DNA of 40,854 nt, taken from the NCBI GenBank assembly GCA_028045305.1, contig JAOFTV010000019.1:1-40854 (forward strand), given 5' to 3'. The translations under genes were made by a program, and so were the position numbers. Under the pieces are notes generated by a model, which was not told where the DNA came from, did no database searches, and saw nothing but the letters and a program-made list of their open reading frames with translations. Each line of letters starts with the position of its first letter. Position 1 is the first letter of the stretch. Shown one piece after another: positions 33,465-40,854 of this stretch. Source of the DNA: Opitutales bacterium (GTDB lineage: Bacteria > Verrucomicrobiota > Verrucomicrobiia > Opitutales > Seribacteraceae).

Positions 33465-33627
33465 CGAATGTAGTTAAACCAAAGTTTCCTGATACACAAT
33501 CTTGTGGACTATATTTTTCCATCTGCTTTTCTAACACACTGGATTAGGATTACTACCCAGGATGATACAATCGCTACGGCACCATTGAAATATCAATAGA
33601 GAACACCGAAAAGATAGTAAGAAGAAT

Positions 33628-34518
33628 ATGAACCTACAACGCATCCTCTTTCTTTGGTTTAACCTATCATTTGTATCCATCTTTACCGATTGCTTATCTG
33701 TTTGGGCGGCAGATCAGGAGAATACAGAAATTCGGGTGATGTCCTTTAATATTCGAAACAGCTATGCCAAGGATGGAGAGAATCATTGGGAGAGTCGAAA
33801 GGACCTTGTTTACAGTGTGATCAGAGATTATGCCCCTGATGTCCTAGGCTTACAGGAGGCCAACTCGTTTCAGTTGGAAGAACTAAGCAATGCATTCCCT
33901 CAGTACGGAAAAGTTGGAGAAGGATCGATGGGCGGTGCCAAAGGGCAGTATTCTGCCATTCTTTTTTTGAAGAAACGATTTAAGCTAACGGATTCTGGAA
34001 GCTTTTGGCTTTCGGAAACCCCAACCGAGCCTTCGAAGAGCTGGGGCAGTGCTCATCATCGGATTTGTACATGGGTAGGGCTTCTTGATCGTGAGTCTCA
34101 ACAAATCATTTATATTTATAATACCCACATGGATGATGGCTCCAGAAAAGCACGCGAAAAGGGTGCCCGGATGATCATGGAACACATTCAGGGGGAAGCC
34201 AAAACAACCCCGTTTGTATTCATGGGAGATTTTAATGCTCCTGAGGATAGTGAAACCTTGAAAATTATTAAGGGTAATTCTGAAGCCGGGCAAAAACTTG
34301 GGATTCAAATGTTGGACTCTTTTCGAGTTCTTTATCCGGATCGAGAAAAGGTGGGTACCTATAACGGGTTTACCGGTCAGTCCGATGGACCCAAAATCGA
34401 TTACATTATGGTCAAGCCCAGTATGAAAGTGATCGAAGCATCCATTTTGCAAACCAACCGAGAGGGCAGGTACCCGTCGGATCATTTTCCGGTGACCGCA
34501 CAAGTAGGCCTTCCTTGA
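33628..34518 (+). CDS. Exported endonuclease/exonuclease/phosphatase family protein
   Basis: 296 residues with a signal peptide (about 1-28). EEP motifs in order: VMSFNIRNSY (Asn), DVLGLQEAN (metal Glu), IYIYNTHMDDG (catalytic His), FVFMGDFNAPED (Asp-Asn), IDYIMV and YPSDHFPVTAQV (final Asp-His). Members include phosphodiesterases, sphingomyelinase-like enzymes and nucleases; an exported form with the NTHMDDG variant is common in glycan-degrading bacteria, but its substrate is unknown. The sulfatase gene follows after 108 bases. Confidence 0.85.
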   Translation: MNLQRILFLWFNLSFVSIFTDCLSVWAADQENTEIRVMSFNIRNSYAKDGENHWESRKDLVYSVIRDYAPDVLGLQEANSFQLEELSNAFPQYGKVGEGSMGGAKGQYSAILFLKKRFKLTDSGSFWLSETPTEPSKSWGSAHHRICTWVGLLDRESQQIIYIYNTHMDDGSRKAREKGARMIMEHIQGEAKTTPFVFMGDFNAPEDSETLKIIKGNSEAGQKLGIQMLDSFRVLYPDREKVGTYNGFTGQSDGPKIDYIMVKPSMKVIEASILQTNREGRYPSDHFPVTAQVGLP

Positions 34519-34626
34519 ATGCCGATCAAAATTTGCAGGCAGAGTATTCCAAACCCTAAAAATATTAAGGAATAAACCGTTTCATTAAGGGTTGCTTGGG
34601 TAATTCTGATTCTTGAATATCGGTCC

Positions 34627-36462
34627 ATGCCCAAGTTGAATTGTTTCGCCAGTTTGTTCACCCTTGTTGGTTTGTTCCTCGGGTTTTCGGCCGATGGATC
34701 GGAACGCCCCAACATTTTTTGGATCACCAGTGAGGACAACAATGTGAACTGGGTTGGGTGTTACGGGAATCCCCATGCCCAAACTCCCTATATCGATAAG
34801 CTGGCATCGGAGGGTTTTCAATACATGAACTGCTTTGCCAATGCCCCGGTCTGTGCACCCTCTCGAAGTGGATGGATTACGGGGGTACACCCAGTATCTC
34901 TGGGAACCCTGCCGATGCGCAGTCGCTATTCCATCCCGCATGATCAGGTTAAATACTACCCAGATTATTTGAGAAAGGTGGGGTACTACTGCTCAAATGT
35001 ACGAAAGACCGATTACAACATCGGAGGGCGGTCTGATGACGATTGCTGGGACTCTACTAAGCTGGAATGGAAGAAGCTCAAACAAGGACAGCCCTTTTTT
35101 CAGGTTATCAATGTGGCAAGTTCCCATGAGAGTCGTGCCTTTGGTGGTGTGGACAACACAACCCATTCTCCCGAGGATATTCAGTTGGCGAAGTATCATC
35201 CTGATATTCCCACCATCCGTAAAAACTATGCCCATTACCACGATGCGGTAAAAAGAATGGATGCAGAAGTGGGTAAGTTTCTCAAGCAATTGCAACAGCA
35301 TGCTCTTTCTGAAAATACTATCGTGATTTACAATTCCGACCACGGGGGTGTGCTTCCGCGAAGTAAGCGACATTTATTTAACAGCGGCACCCATTGCCCC
35401 CTGATCATTCGGATACCTGAAAAATATCGGGCGTGCTGGCCCGCGGAATCGCCCGGTTCCAGAATCGATCGGTTGGTCAGTTTTATTGATATGCCCAAGA
35501 CCTGGTTATCCCTCGCAGGAGCTGAGGTTCCTGAAGTTATGCAGGGAAAGATTTTCTTAGGTAAGGACTGTGAAGCGGAGAGACCTTATCATGTAAGCTA
35601 CCGTGAGCGGATGGATGAGCGATTCGATAACCAGCGGGCGATTCGCAATAAGCGCTACCTATACATTCGTAACTACATGCCCTTTGTTCCCTTGGGGCAG
35701 CGGTTGAACTACCTTTGGAAAATGGAAGCCACCCGGGAATGGGAGAATTGGCATGTTGCCGGTAAGACCAATGAAGTAACCGGCAGGTGGTTTCGCCCTA
35801 AACCATCGGAGGAACTATACGATACATGGGAAGATCCCGATAATGTCATCAATTTGATCGATAATTCTAAATACATGGAGATTGCGAATGAGCTCAGGCA
35901 AGAGCTGTCACGATGGCAGAAAGAGAAAAGAGACTTAGGCTTGCTTCCCGAGTGCGAGCGGGCCAAGCGGGCCGAGGATTTAGGGGGCACTCTTTGTGAA
36001 CTGGCAAAAAATCCGGAAGCCTATGATCTCGATGCCTACCTCGAAGCCTCCGATCTTGCCCTGCAAAGAGACGCTCGTCACCTCACAGAACTGAGACAGT
36101 TTTTACAAAGTGAGGACTCAGGCATTCGCTACTGGGGGGTGGTCGGATTATTACTTCTCGATGCAAAGTCAGCCGAGGTGAAAAAAGAACTGGGAAAAGC
36201 ACTCAGGGACAAATCTCATGCTGTTCAAGCCATGGCCGCCTATGGTTTGCATAATAGGGGAGAAACAGACTTGGCCAGAAAAACTCTGCTCGATTTGCTA
36301 CATCAGGAATCGCACGCAACCCTGTTGGTTCTAAACATCATTGCCTGGCTCAAAGAAGACTCTGCCTACTTTCATCAAGCAATTAAGGGAACGAAAAACC
36401 AACAGCTCAAACCCTATGTGCAGAAAATGAAAGAGAACCTTTCTTTTTACGCTAAGAACTGA
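34627..36462 (+). CDS. Exported sulfatase with C-terminal helical repeat
   Basis: 611 residues. Signal peptide about 1-25. The sulfatase domain starts NIFWITSEDNN (Glu36/Asp37), has formylglycine motif CAPSR with Cys76, GTLPMRS, the second metal site YNSDHGGVLPRSKRHLFNSG and an ELYDTWEDPDNVINL segment. It belongs to the heparan N-sulfatase-like group by overall pattern. Residues about 490-611 form amphipathic helices resembling HEAT repeats (GIRYWGVVGLLLLDAKS, AVQAMAAYGLHNRGETD). This addition may bind the glycan or a partner; its function is unknown. Confidence 0.9.
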   Translation: MPKLNCFASLFTLVGLFLGFSADGSERPNIFWITSEDNNVNWVGCYGNPHAQTPYIDKLASEGFQYMNCFANAPVCAPSRSGWITGVHPVSLGTLPMRSRYSIPHDQVKYYPDYLRKVGYYCSNVRKTDYNIGGRSDDDCWDSTKLEWKKLKQGQPFFQVINVASSHESRAFGGVDNTTHSPEDIQLAKYHPDIPTIRKNYAHYHDAVKRMDAEVGKFLKQLQQHALSENTIVIYNSDHGGVLPRSKRHLFNSGTHCPLIIRIPEKYRACWPAESPGSRIDRLVSFIDMPKTWLSLAGAEVPEVMQGKIFLGKDCEAERPYHVSYRERMDERFDNQRAIRNKRYLYIRNYMPFVPLGQRLNYLWKMEATREWENWHVAGKTNEVTGRWFRPKPSEELYDTWEDPDNVINLIDNSKYMEIANELRQELSRWQKEKRDLGLLPECERAKRAEDLGGTLCELAKNPEAYDLDAYLEASDLALQRDARHLTELRQFLQSEDSGIRYWGVVGLLLLDAKSAEVKKELGKALRDKSHAVQAMAAYGLHNRGETDLARKTLLDLLHQESHATLLVLNIIAWLKEDSAYFHQAIKGTKNQQLKPYVQKMKENLSFYAKN

Positions 36463-36548
36463 TCCACAATTAAGATTGCCGAACCCTATTTTACAAATCA
36501 ATTTATAAACAGCCCTATTTACCATAAATAATATGCCCTTAGCCCATT

Positions 36549-37051
36549 ATGAAACTCTCATACTCTGTTTTTTCTCTCCTCTTCTTTTTTCTTTCTTCTT
36601 TGTATGCCAAGGTAGAGGGTCCTCTTGATTTTACTCCTCCCGAAGGAGCAAGTGTTTCTTTCCATGGGGTGGAGGGATTGGGATGTATTCGATTGATTCA
36701 GCCGATCTTGGACAAACCATGATGTTAACCAAGATACCAGGTGGGGCAGCGATGGATCAGGAGACTCTCTTAAAAACAATGACCGATGCCTTTGTTACGC
36801 AAATGAAGGCTCAAGAAAAACTGGTGGGCAAACTAACCCCCGAGAATCCCAAAGTGGAAGATTTTAAGGGAGGTAGCTTTTCAGGAAAATTCGTCCGCTT
36901 CACTTTGACATCAGAAATCCTTTCATCAATTGAGCATACTATTTTCTACCTATTGTCGGATGGTGAGGATACATGGAATGCCACAGTTACGGGCGATGAA
37001 GGATGGGTGGCAGAGTGTGATAAGTTACTTGCCTCACTTAAGAAGAAATAG
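36549..37051 (+). CDS. Small exported protein of unknown function, frame broken near 36666
   Basis: Frame 1 from the ATG at 36549 gives a clear signal peptide (MKLSYSVFSLLFFFLSSLYA) and FTPPEGASVSFHG, then hits a stop at 36719. The continuing frame from about 36665 gives GMYSIDSADLGQTMML and on to the stop at 37049. Adding one G to the GGGG at 36666-36669 joins them into about 168 codons. So this is either a pseudogene or a base missing from the assembly. The mature part has no recognised domain and ends in LLASLKKK. Its tail resembles the decayed frame at 37970-38131 just upstream of fucI. Confidence 0.6.
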
Positions 37052-37073
37052 GCTTGTTTCCTCCTCCTCCTTT

Positions 37074-37129
37074 CGTGGGTGGAGTATGCGGTGCTAATGG
37101 ACAGACGATTTACTTATCCTAAGATCGGA
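37074..37129 (+). repeat. Direct repeat copy 1 (truncated fucI leader)
   Basis: Matches 38151-38206 at 50 of 56 bases without gaps. Includes the 19-base identical core TGGGTGGAGTATGCGGTGC and the first 11 codons of fucI; similarity stops abruptly after the Gly codon. Confidence 0.85.
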
Positions 37130-37132
37130 TAA
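37097..37132 (+). pseudogene. fucI 5' remnant (11 codons plus stop)
   Basis: Reads MDRRFTYPKIG and then TAA; the real gene at 38174 begins [14 protein letters not shown]. The similarity ends exactly where the stop begins, so this is a fragment left by a partial duplication, not a functional gene. A short leader peptide is possible but less likely. Confidence 0.7.
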
Positions 37133-37181
37133 GTACAGCAATGAATTTGTAAAGCAGTACTGTTTGTTTGGCGACAGAAAC

Positions 37182-37340
37182 TCACGAGGAAGAGTCAGGA
37201 GAATTAGCCTGTTTGTATTCCTCCAACTTTTTCTCGGCTTTCTTTAACTTTTTTTCGGCTTTCTGCCACTTGTTTGCCGAGACGAAGAGTAGCACTACCA
37301 AAACTATCACTCCTGAAAAGGTAATCAATTCATTGTCCAT
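37182..37340 (-). CDS. Possible small membrane/coiled-coil protein
   Basis: 52 residues from the Met at 37340; an upstream in-frame ATG at 37436 would add 32 unpromising polar residues. One hydrophobic span (LITFSGVIVLVVLLFVSANK, about 5-24) is followed by a Lys/Glu-rich coiled-coil (WQKAEKKLKKAEKKLEEYKQ) with two exact AEKKL units. Family not recognised and no strong ribosome-binding site is seen, so it may not be expressed. Confidence 0.35.
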   Translation of the reverse strand: MDNELITFSGVIVLVVLLFVSANKWQKAEKKLKKAEKKLEEYKQANSPDSSS

Positions 37341-37631
37341 CCGCTTATAATGAGGGTGGTGAGTTAATCGAGGCAAGAAAAGAAAATTTTGCTTATTTGG
37401 ATGGTCACTCATTGTCAGCAAAGCACTAAACACCATTCCGGGTTCTCAATTATAATAAAAATGTCTTACACACATGTGTTTGTTTAGGGATTGGTACTCC
37501 TAACACGTCACAATGACATTGGTGTAAAGTTTACCTCACGAAGCCTAGAAATAACCAATTTTATTATTAACCTACTGCTTCATTGGATTCAGCAGTTCTA
37601 TGATTTGTAAGTTTGCTATGGATTATAAGAT

Positions 37632-37922
37632 TTAGTCGGACGCTCCGCTGATTTCATCAAGCTTCTCTTGGAGTAATTGTATAGTTTTATCTTGTTGGAT
37701 GATTTTCTTGCGAAGGATATCGATCGAACCGCAAACGAGGGATAGCAAGCTTGTTATAACAATTGCGTAGGAACTTGTACGGGAGTCAATGATGGCACAA
37801 AGCATAGCAAAAACGAGCGCAATGAAACAGGGTGAATAAATCAGGAAAACAAGTTTTATTGAGGTGAATTTTTCGGGGCTTTCCAAGAGTTTCTTTTCAG
37901 AGCTAGATGTGTAATTGTTCAT
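37632..37922 (-). CDS. Possible small membrane protein with C-terminal coiled coil
   Basis: 96 residues, not recognised. A polar N-terminus (1-20) is followed by two hydrophobic spans (about 23-43 and 51-68), then a charged coiled-coil end (RKKIIQQDKTIQLLQEKLDEI). Amphipathic organisation suggests a real small inner-membrane protein, but there is no homology to support it. It shares the spans-plus-coil plan with the frame at 37182-37340. Confidence 0.45.
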   Translation of the reverse strand: MNNYTSSSEKKLLESPEKFTSIKLVFLIYSPCFIALVFAMLCAIIDSRTSSYAIVITSLLSLVCGSIDILRKKIIQQDKTIQLLQEKLDEISGASD

Positions 37923-37969
37923 TTAGACATTCTATCGCACAAAAAGCAGCTTTCATACAATAACTTATT

Positions 37970-38131
37970 GTGAAATCAAATGGGTCTCTTCCCTTCTTTG
38001 ATATTTTCTCCGTAAGTATAAAACGGACACCTCACCCTGAAATAATCGGTACATCGAATGTTTATATATCCGGAAATTTAAACTGGATGACTGCCTCTCA
38101 GAAAACACTTTCCAAGATTAAGAAAAAATAG
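37970..38131 (+). pseudogene. Decayed 3' end of a paralog of the 36549 gene
   Basis: An open frame of 53 codons without a good start, ending ASQKTLSKIKKK. Its last 26 codons align with those of the gene ending at 37051 (T, N, G, W, K, L and the KKK end in the same positions; 9 of 26 identical by eye), and the same TAG-GCTTGTT context follows both stops, leading into the two copies of the fucI leader. Protein-level match alone would be weak; the shared flank makes it more convincing. Confidence 0.4.
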
Positions 38132-38150
38132 GCTTGTTCCTTTCTCCCTT

Positions 38151-38206
38151 CATGGGTGGAGTATGCGGTGCAAATGAACAAACAATTTACTTATCCAAAG
38201 ATCGGA
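38151..38206 (+). repeat. Direct repeat copy 2 (intact fucI leader)
   Basis: Counterpart of 37074-37129 (50 of 56 identical), offset 1,077 bases. It covers the presumed ribosome-binding site GGTGGAG and the first 11 codons of fucI. Confidence 0.85.
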
Positions 38207-39955
38207 ATCCGCCCGACCATTGATGGTCGTTTGGGCGGAGTACGTGAATCCCTAGAAACGCAAACCATGGAGATGGCCAATCGGCTGGCCTCGCTCTATG
38301 CCTCCGAGCTTCGACAGCCCGATGGTTCCCCGGTTGAGTGCGTGATTGCCGATTCCACTATTGGTGGAGTGCGGGAAGCGGCTGCCTGTGAAGAGAAATT
38401 TCAACGTGAAGGAGTCGGATTGAGTGTCACTGTGACTCCCTGCTGGTGTTATGGTTCGGAAACCATGGACATGGACAAGACTAGGCCCAAAGCGGTCTGG
38501 GGCTTCAATGGCACCGAGCGTCCGGGGGCAGTGTACCTCGCCGCCGTCCTTGCCGGACATACCCAGAAGGGAATTCCTGCCTTTGGGATTTATGGGCAGG
38601 ATGTTCAGGAAGCGGGGGATGAGTCCGTTCCTGTAGATGTCCGTGAGAAACTTTTGAACTTTGCTAAGGCGGGGCTTGCGGTTGCTTGCATGCGTGGAAA
38701 AGCCTACCTCTCGATGGGGGGAACTTCTATGGGCATCGCCGGATCCGTGGTGGACTCCTCTTTTTGGGAGGAATCACTGGGTATGCGGGTCGAAGCGATC
38801 GATATGACTGAGTTTGTCGGTCGGATGGAAAAAGAAATTTATGATCCCGAAGAGTACGAGCGGGCTCTTGCTTGGGTGAAGGAAAACTGCCGGGAAGGGG
38901 AGGACTACAATTCAGAAGATACCCAAAGAAGCCGGGAAGACCTAGATCAGGAATGGGAGGACTCGGTAAAAATGGCCCTGATTGCACGGGACCTGATGGT
39001 GGGCAACCCCAAGCTCGCGGAAGCAGGTCATGGGGAACAGGCTCTTGGGCACCATGCGATTGCTGCCGGGTTTCAGGGGCAGCGCCAATGGACGGACCAT
39101 TTCCCCAATGGTGACTTTATGGAAGCCATGCTCAATTCCTCCTTCGACTGGAATGGCAAGCGTGCTCCCTACATTTTGGCTACCGAGAACGATGCCCTCA
39201 ATGCTGCGGGTATGCTATTTGGATATTTGCTTACCCAAAGTGCCCAGATTTTTGCTGATCTTCGTACTTACTGGAGTCCCGGTGCGGTGGCCCGGGTGGC
39301 TGATGGATACCAACTCCAAGGGGAGGCAAAGGATGGACTTTTGCACCTGATCAATTCCGGTCCTGCAGCCCTCGATGGTACGGGTGATCAAACTGATAAA
39401 TCTGGCAATCCTACGATGAAGCCCTTTTGGGACATTACCGATCAGGAGATGGAAGCGAGTTTGCTAAACACCAGCTGGCATCCCTCGATCACTGAGTATT
39501 TTCCTGGTGGAGGCATGAGTACCCGTTACCGAACCAAGGGAGGGATGCCTGCTACGATGATCCGCTTAAACTTGGCCGATGGTCTTGGCCCCTGTCTTCA
39601 GGTTGCCGAGGGAGTTACCATCGATCTTCCCGATCCGGTTCACGATGCCCTAGATCAGCGAACCAACCCCACCTGGCCGACTACTTGGTTTGCGCCACGC
39701 CTGACCGGGCAGGGTGCTTTTCGGTCGACCTATGAGGTGATGAACAACTGGGGGGCAAATCATTGCGTGATGACTGCCGGTCATGTGGGCCACCTCTACC
39801 TGGCCCTGGCTTCGATGCTCCGCATCCCCGTCTATATGCACAATGTTGAAGAGGAACGGGTTTTCCGCCCCAGTGCTTGGCGTGCTTTTGGTACTGCAGA
39901 TTTGGAGGGGGCCGACTTTCGGGCCTGCCAGGCTTACGGTCCGCTTTACCGCTAA
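38174..39955 (+). CDS. fucI: L-fucose isomerase
   Basis: 593 residues from the ATG at 38174 (a GTG at 38156 is in frame but lies in the leader), matching the 591-residue E. coli enzyme. Conserved stretches: [87 protein letters not shown] (region of the metal ligands Glu and Asp), [13 protein letters not shown] and [15 protein letters not shown]. It interconverts L-fucose and L-fuculose in a hexameric, Mn-dependent cytoplasmic enzyme. No other fuc operon genes follow; the aldolase at 21116 is the only other candidate of the pathway here. Confidence 0.96.
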   Translation: MNKQFTYPKIGIRPTIDGRLGGVRESLETQTMEMANRLASLYASELRQPDGSPVECVIADSTIGGVREAAACEEKFQREGVGLSVTVTPCWCYGSETMDMDKTRPKAVWGFNGTERPGAVYLAAVLAGHTQKGIPAFGIYGQDVQEAGDESVPVDVREKLLNFAKAGLAVACMRGKAYLSMGGTSMGIAGSVVDSSFWEESLGMRVEAIDMTEFVGRMEKEIYDPEEYERALAWVKENCREGEDYNSEDTQRSREDLDQEWEDSVKMALIARDLMVGNPKLAEAGHGEQALGHHAIAAGFQGQRQWTDHFPNGDFMEAMLNSSFDWNGKRAPYILATENDALNAAGMLFGYLLTQSAQIFADLRTYWSPGAVARVADGYQLQGEAKDGLLHLINSGPAALDGTGDQTDKSGNPTMKPFWDITDQEMEASLLNTSWHPSITEYFPGGGMSTRYRTKGGMPATMIRLNLADGLGPCLQVAEGVTIDLPDPVHDALDQRTNPTWPTTWFAPRLTGQGAFRSTYEVMNNWGANHCVMTAGHVGHLYLALASMLRIPVYMHNVEEERVFRPSAWRAFGTADLEGADFRACQAYGPLYR

Positions 39956-39996
39956 TTTTTCTTTTAATTCAAAAAAAGTAAACAAACTCCACTCAC

Positions 39997-40011
39997 TCCC
40001 GTACTTCGGGA
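39997..40011 (+). terminator. Weak hairpin after fucI
   Basis: TCCCG and CGGGA form a 5-base stem with a 5-base loop, 42 bases after the fucI stop. An A-rich and not T-rich sequence follows, so it is at best a weak terminator for the plus strand. Confidence 0.25.
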
Positions 40012-40052
40012 AAAGAGTTGCCTAGGAAAGATGGGTTAATCTACCGTAGGGC

Positions 40053-40784
40053 ATGTTGTTCCAATATGAGATTGTCTGGATCATTCTCATATTGATCTTC
40101 GTTTCAATTATTTGGTCCGTAATCAAGGGGAGGAAGCGGGCCAAGGAAATGAGAAATGCCGGTGCATCACTGAATTTACGGGAGGCGACCAAGTCGGATA
40201 AAAAAGTACTCAAAGACAGTATCGGTCAGTCGAGGCTGTTTACGGATGGGAGCAGTTGGCCCAAAACAGTGCTGGTTGGGGATGTCAATGGGGTCCGGTT
40301 TACGCTCGCGGATTATAATTTTCACCGGGGGACAACGAAGTCAAAAACCAAAGAGACCACGCTTCTTACCATACAGTCAAATTCCCTTCGTTTGCCTCCC
40401 TTTACCCTAATGCCATCTGGTTGGTTGATCGACTCACTAAGCTCCATGGTTGGGTATCGTGACATTAATTTTGATTCTCACTCCCAGTTTTCCAAACAGT
40501 ATTTGTTGCGTGCTTTCGATGAGGATGACCAAAGTAACGAGTTTTCTCGTTACGAGGAAGCTAGTTCCAGTGCATTCAAAGAAGGAGCGAATGAGCAAGT
40601 GGTTCGTGAACTTTTTGGCCATGAGTTGCTCGATGTATTGGAAACCAATTCGGGGGTTAGCTTGGATGGAAGAGGAAACCAATTTATTCTTAGGCGTTTT
40701 ACCAATCAGCGGATACCTGCGGATGACCTGACTGCTTTTGTGGAATTAGGCGTAAAAATATTGTCTCTGTTATCAACGAAGTAA
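40053..40784 (+). CDS. Membrane-anchored protein of unknown function
   Basis: 243 residues, not recognised. One N-terminal span (about 5-24, YEIVWIILILIFVSIIWSVI) is followed by a basic cytoplasmic-type stretch (KGRKRAKEMR) and a soluble alpha/beta domain with alternating hydrophobic strands (TVLVGDVNGVRFTLADYNF, FTLMPSGWLID). An acidic-serine segment (FDEDDQSNEFSRYEEASSS) lies in the middle, and the end is FVELGVKILSLLSTK. ATG at 40053. It stands between fucI and a probable lipoprotein gene. Confidence 0.6.
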   Translation: MLFQYEIVWIILILIFVSIIWSVIKGRKRAKEMRNAGASLNLREATKSDKKVLKDSIGQSRLFTDGSSWPKTVLVGDVNGVRFTLADYNFHRGTTKSKTKETTLLTIQSNSLRLPPFTLMPSGWLIDSLSSMVGYRDINFDSHSQFSKQYLLRAFDEDDQSNEFSRYEEASSSAFKEGANEQVVRELFGHELLDVLETNSGVSLDGRGNQFILRRFTNQRIPADDLTAFVELGVKILSLLSTK

Positions 40785-40800
40785 TCCGTCGTTTTTCTAA

Positions 40801-40854
40801 GTGACGAGCTTTTACCTATCACCCTTGACTTTGCTCATCCTCTCCGGATGTGTT
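40801..40854 (+). CDS. Lipoprotein, 5' end only (cut by window edge)
   Basis: From the GTG at 40801, which directly follows an in-frame stop, the 18 visible codons read as a short hydrophobic signal ending LILSGCV, a good lipobox (L-S-G-C). The gene probably starts here, 16 bases after the previous stop, and continues past the window. No start other than GTG is available in frame. Confidence 0.55.
   Translation, partial: MTSFYLSPLTLLILSGCV

Larger units (their letters stand above)
37133..38173. other. Gene-poor stretch between the two fucI leader copies
   Basis: Contains two short minus-strand frames described separately, a decayed plus-strand frame at 37970-38131, and the second repeat copy at the right end. 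The 37437-37631 part shows no gene or site I can support. Composition is AT-rich compared with fucI. Confidence 0.5.

Noticed and set aside
37097-37132. Leader peptide regulating fucI by attenuation
   Set aside because: The peptide is simply the fucI N-terminus, contains no codon run for a regulatory amino acid, and lies 1 kb upstream with opposing frames between.
1-40854. tRNA genes, CRISPR arrays, transposases or integrases
   Set aside because: None found by reading both strands for T-loop-like sequences, spaced repeats or recombinase motifs; short tRNA-like segments could be missed by eye.

Overview
The window looks like a chromosomal segment from a marine member of the Verrucomicrobiota, most likely Opitutae/Puniceicoccales. 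This is an inference from gene content. There are three sulfatases, an L-fucose isomerase, a planctomycete-type cytochrome c (PSCyt1) fused to leucine-rich repeats, a very large cytochrome c/discoidin/beta-propeller protein of the kind common in PVC bacteria, and a class I ribonucleotide reductase that resembles the chlamydial one (multiple ATP-cones, no radical tyrosine in NrdB). No tRNA, rRNA, CRISPR array or transposase was recognised.

Layout. Positions 1-6300 hold a truncated CbiX-type chelatase, an EamA transporter, the PSCyt1-LRR protein, an enoyl reductase-like oxidoreductase, a LysM amidase, a small membrane protein and a predicted outer-membrane barrel. Positions 6294-8516 are an overlapping trio: a DUF374 acyltransferase and an ABC ATPase/permease pair. 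Positions 8603-13898 are a housekeeping run on the plus strand: mannose-1-phosphate guanylyltransferase, ruvX, truA, comF-like, accD, folC. Positions 13899-18807 are the nrdBA operon, preceded by two NrdR boxes 32 bp apart. Positions 18923-22183 hold a gamma-carbonic anhydrase-like protein, a small unknown, a CysJ-like reductase without its flavodoxin domain, and a class II sugar-phosphate aldolase. Positions 22304-36462 are an accessory region for sulfated glycans: three sulfatases, a translationally coupled trio (giant cytochrome c protein, ADPRibase-Mn-like phosphoesterase, FG-GAP protein), an ADP-ribosylglycohydrolase-like protein, an Old Yellow Enzyme and a secreted endonuclease/exonuclease/phosphatase protein. 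Positions 36549-39955 end in fucI and include a decayed duplication of its 5' end. The last 900 bases hold an unknown membrane protein and the beginning of a lipoprotein.

How the genes fit together. The sulfatases would remove sulfate from an algal polysaccharide, with fucoidan-like material the simplest guess given fucI. FucI would convert L-fucose to L-fuculose, and the class II aldolase could cleave the resulting ketose phosphate. No fucosidase, kinase or transporter for this pathway is in the window. The housekeeping half covers lipid synthesis (accD), folate (folC), dNTPs (nrdBA), tRNA modification (truA) and replication repair (ruvX).

Most notable observations: NrdB has leucine where the radical tyrosine normally sits; nrdA is broken by one base in a run of nine Gs inside an unusually GC-rich, ATP-cone-like N-terminal extension; AccD has lost three of its four zinc-ribbon cysteines; two paralogous 77-residue double-membrane-span proteins sit in their own promoter/terminator unit between sulfatases; and a partial duplication carries the fucI leader and first 11 codons 1.08 kb upstream of the real gene.
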